Shown one piece after another: positions 63,700-64,000 of a DNA stretch of 64,000 bases. The position numbers and the translations under genes were made by a program. Source of the DNA: Clostridiaceae bacterium BRH_c20a (GTDB taxonomy: Bacteria > Bacillota > Peptococcia > Peptococcales > BICA1-8); the NCBI GenBank assembly GCA_000961765.1, contig LADT01000055.1, forward strand, positions 1 through 64,000, written 5' to 3'. The notes under the pieces were generated by a model, which was not told the DNA's origin, ran no database searches, and saw only the letters and a program-made list of their open reading frames with translations. Every line of letters begins with the position of its first letter. Within the stretch, counting starts at the first letter, position 1.

Positions 63700-64000
63700 T
63701 TCACAGTTCCCCCTTTCAGTAGTGGCATATTTGCTTCAAAGTCCGTATCCTCTATATGAATATAAGCAGGATTATTAACTAGGTTGCATAATCTGACGAT
63801 GTCTTGCTGCTCTAGCAACTCACAACCTACACCGTTATCTGTAAAATTACCGGAAAACTCTTTTGCTTTGACTAATAATTCCTTTTCCATCCCTTCGCAG
63901 GATTTGTCCCACAAAACAACATAGAATTGTCGTTCAACAACCTCTCCTGACAATGCAAAAGAGGTCATTTCAACCATCTCTTGCTTTAATAGTTCCTTTT
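63696..64000 (-). CDS. Partial conjugation gene (C-terminal part only)
   Basis: The frame is open to the window's right edge (KELLKQE before MVEMTSF), so this is the C-terminal 100 residues of a longer protein. It contains FYVVLWDKSCEGMEKELLVK and IVRLCNLVNNPAYIH. The upstream start is outside the window. It overlaps the VirB4-like gene by 4 bp and is probably a type IV secretion component; it may correspond to an N-terminal part that other VirB4 proteins carry in one chain. Confidence 0.65.
   Translation of the reverse strand, partial: KELLKQEMVEMTSFALSGEVVERQFYVVLWDKSCEGMEKELLVKAKEFSGNFTDNGVGCELLEQQDIVRLCNLVNNPAYIHIEDTDFEANMPLLKGGTVK

Larger units (their letters stand above)
7648..64000. 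mobile_element. Integrative and conjugative element, left end in window, right end outside
   Basis: The left end is inferred from the abrupt loss of helicase homology just before DEFHH at about 7648. Element genes follow: three large serine recombinases, a DUF6870-like protein, a DinG-like helicase, an ImmR/ImmA-like pair, and at the right edge VirB4-like, C39-like and CpaE-like genes. Everything between 27 and 59 kb reads as defence cargo. The relaxase, coupling protein and right attachment site are not in the window, and I did not identify oriT. Confidence 0.75.

Noticed and set aside
1-64000. CRISPR array, rRNA or tRNA genes
   Set aside because: I saw no regularly spaced repeats of 23-40 bp, no Cas-like proteins, and no tRNA or rRNA signatures; the only structured RNA with firm support is the T-box leader.

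Overview
The window looks like a low-GC Gram-positive genome of the Clostridia type (Bacillota). This rests on AT-rich DNA, strong AGGAGG ribosome binding sites with GTG/TTG starts as well as ATG, a T-box leader, a SWIM/SNF2 gene pair and ICE genes of the kind found in Clostridia. I cannot name a species. Nearly all genes lie on the minus strand.

Layout. (1) About 1-7.65 kb looks chromosomal: a T-box leader for a gene left of the window, a SWIM protein plus SNF2 helicase operon, a YkgJ-type cysteine-cluster protein, a RhuM C-terminal remnant, a Fic protein with an 18-bp palindromic operator, and a decayed helicase/DUF3427 gene. (2) At about 7.65 kb the helicase homology stops abruptly inside its DEFH box. 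I take this as the left end of a large integrative and conjugative element (ICE) that runs past the right edge. (3) 7.7-12.6 kb: HNH protein, response regulator and double-ATPase histidine kinase, plus a DUF1413 protein. (4) 12.7-20.5 kb: three tandem large serine recombinases, a DUF6870-like protein and a DinG/XPD-type helicase. (5) 21-27 kb: ICE control region with a sigma-like protein, two ArpU-like paralogues, a large GTPase gene between direct repeats, and an ImmR/ImmA-like pair. (6) 27-38 kb: GIY-YIG, helicase, PLD nuclease, DUF6361-like, an unknown 209-aa protein, HD protein, a zinc protein, an unknown 508-aa protein and a WYL regulator. (7) 38.2-41.4 kb: three plus-strand genes (HTH, Smr-like, nuclease-like protein with a glycine-rich tail). 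(8) 41.7-59.1 kb: a composite of DISARM core genes (drmA, drmB, drmC), an SNF2 helicase, a C5 methyltransferase and a type III Mod/Res pair, with a large nuclease-like protein at one end and a small XRE regulator at the other. (9) 59.2-64 kb: conjugation and maintenance genes (winged-helix protein, CpaE/MinD-like ATPase, tiny membrane protein, C39-like peptidase, VirB4-like ATPase, one partial gene).

The element therefore appears to be an ICE whose cargo is an anti-phage island with several sub-islands, most with their own regulator and palindromic operator. The best candidates for undescribed biology are the DISARM/type III hybrid, the plus-strand trio, the kinase-regulator-HNH module, the HD-to-GIY-YIG operon, and the control region. 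In the control region two copies of a leader RNA show compensatory base changes, and helically phased CGG iterons lie upstream of two matched promoters. All functions are read from sequence motifs and remembered family knowledge; no database search was run.
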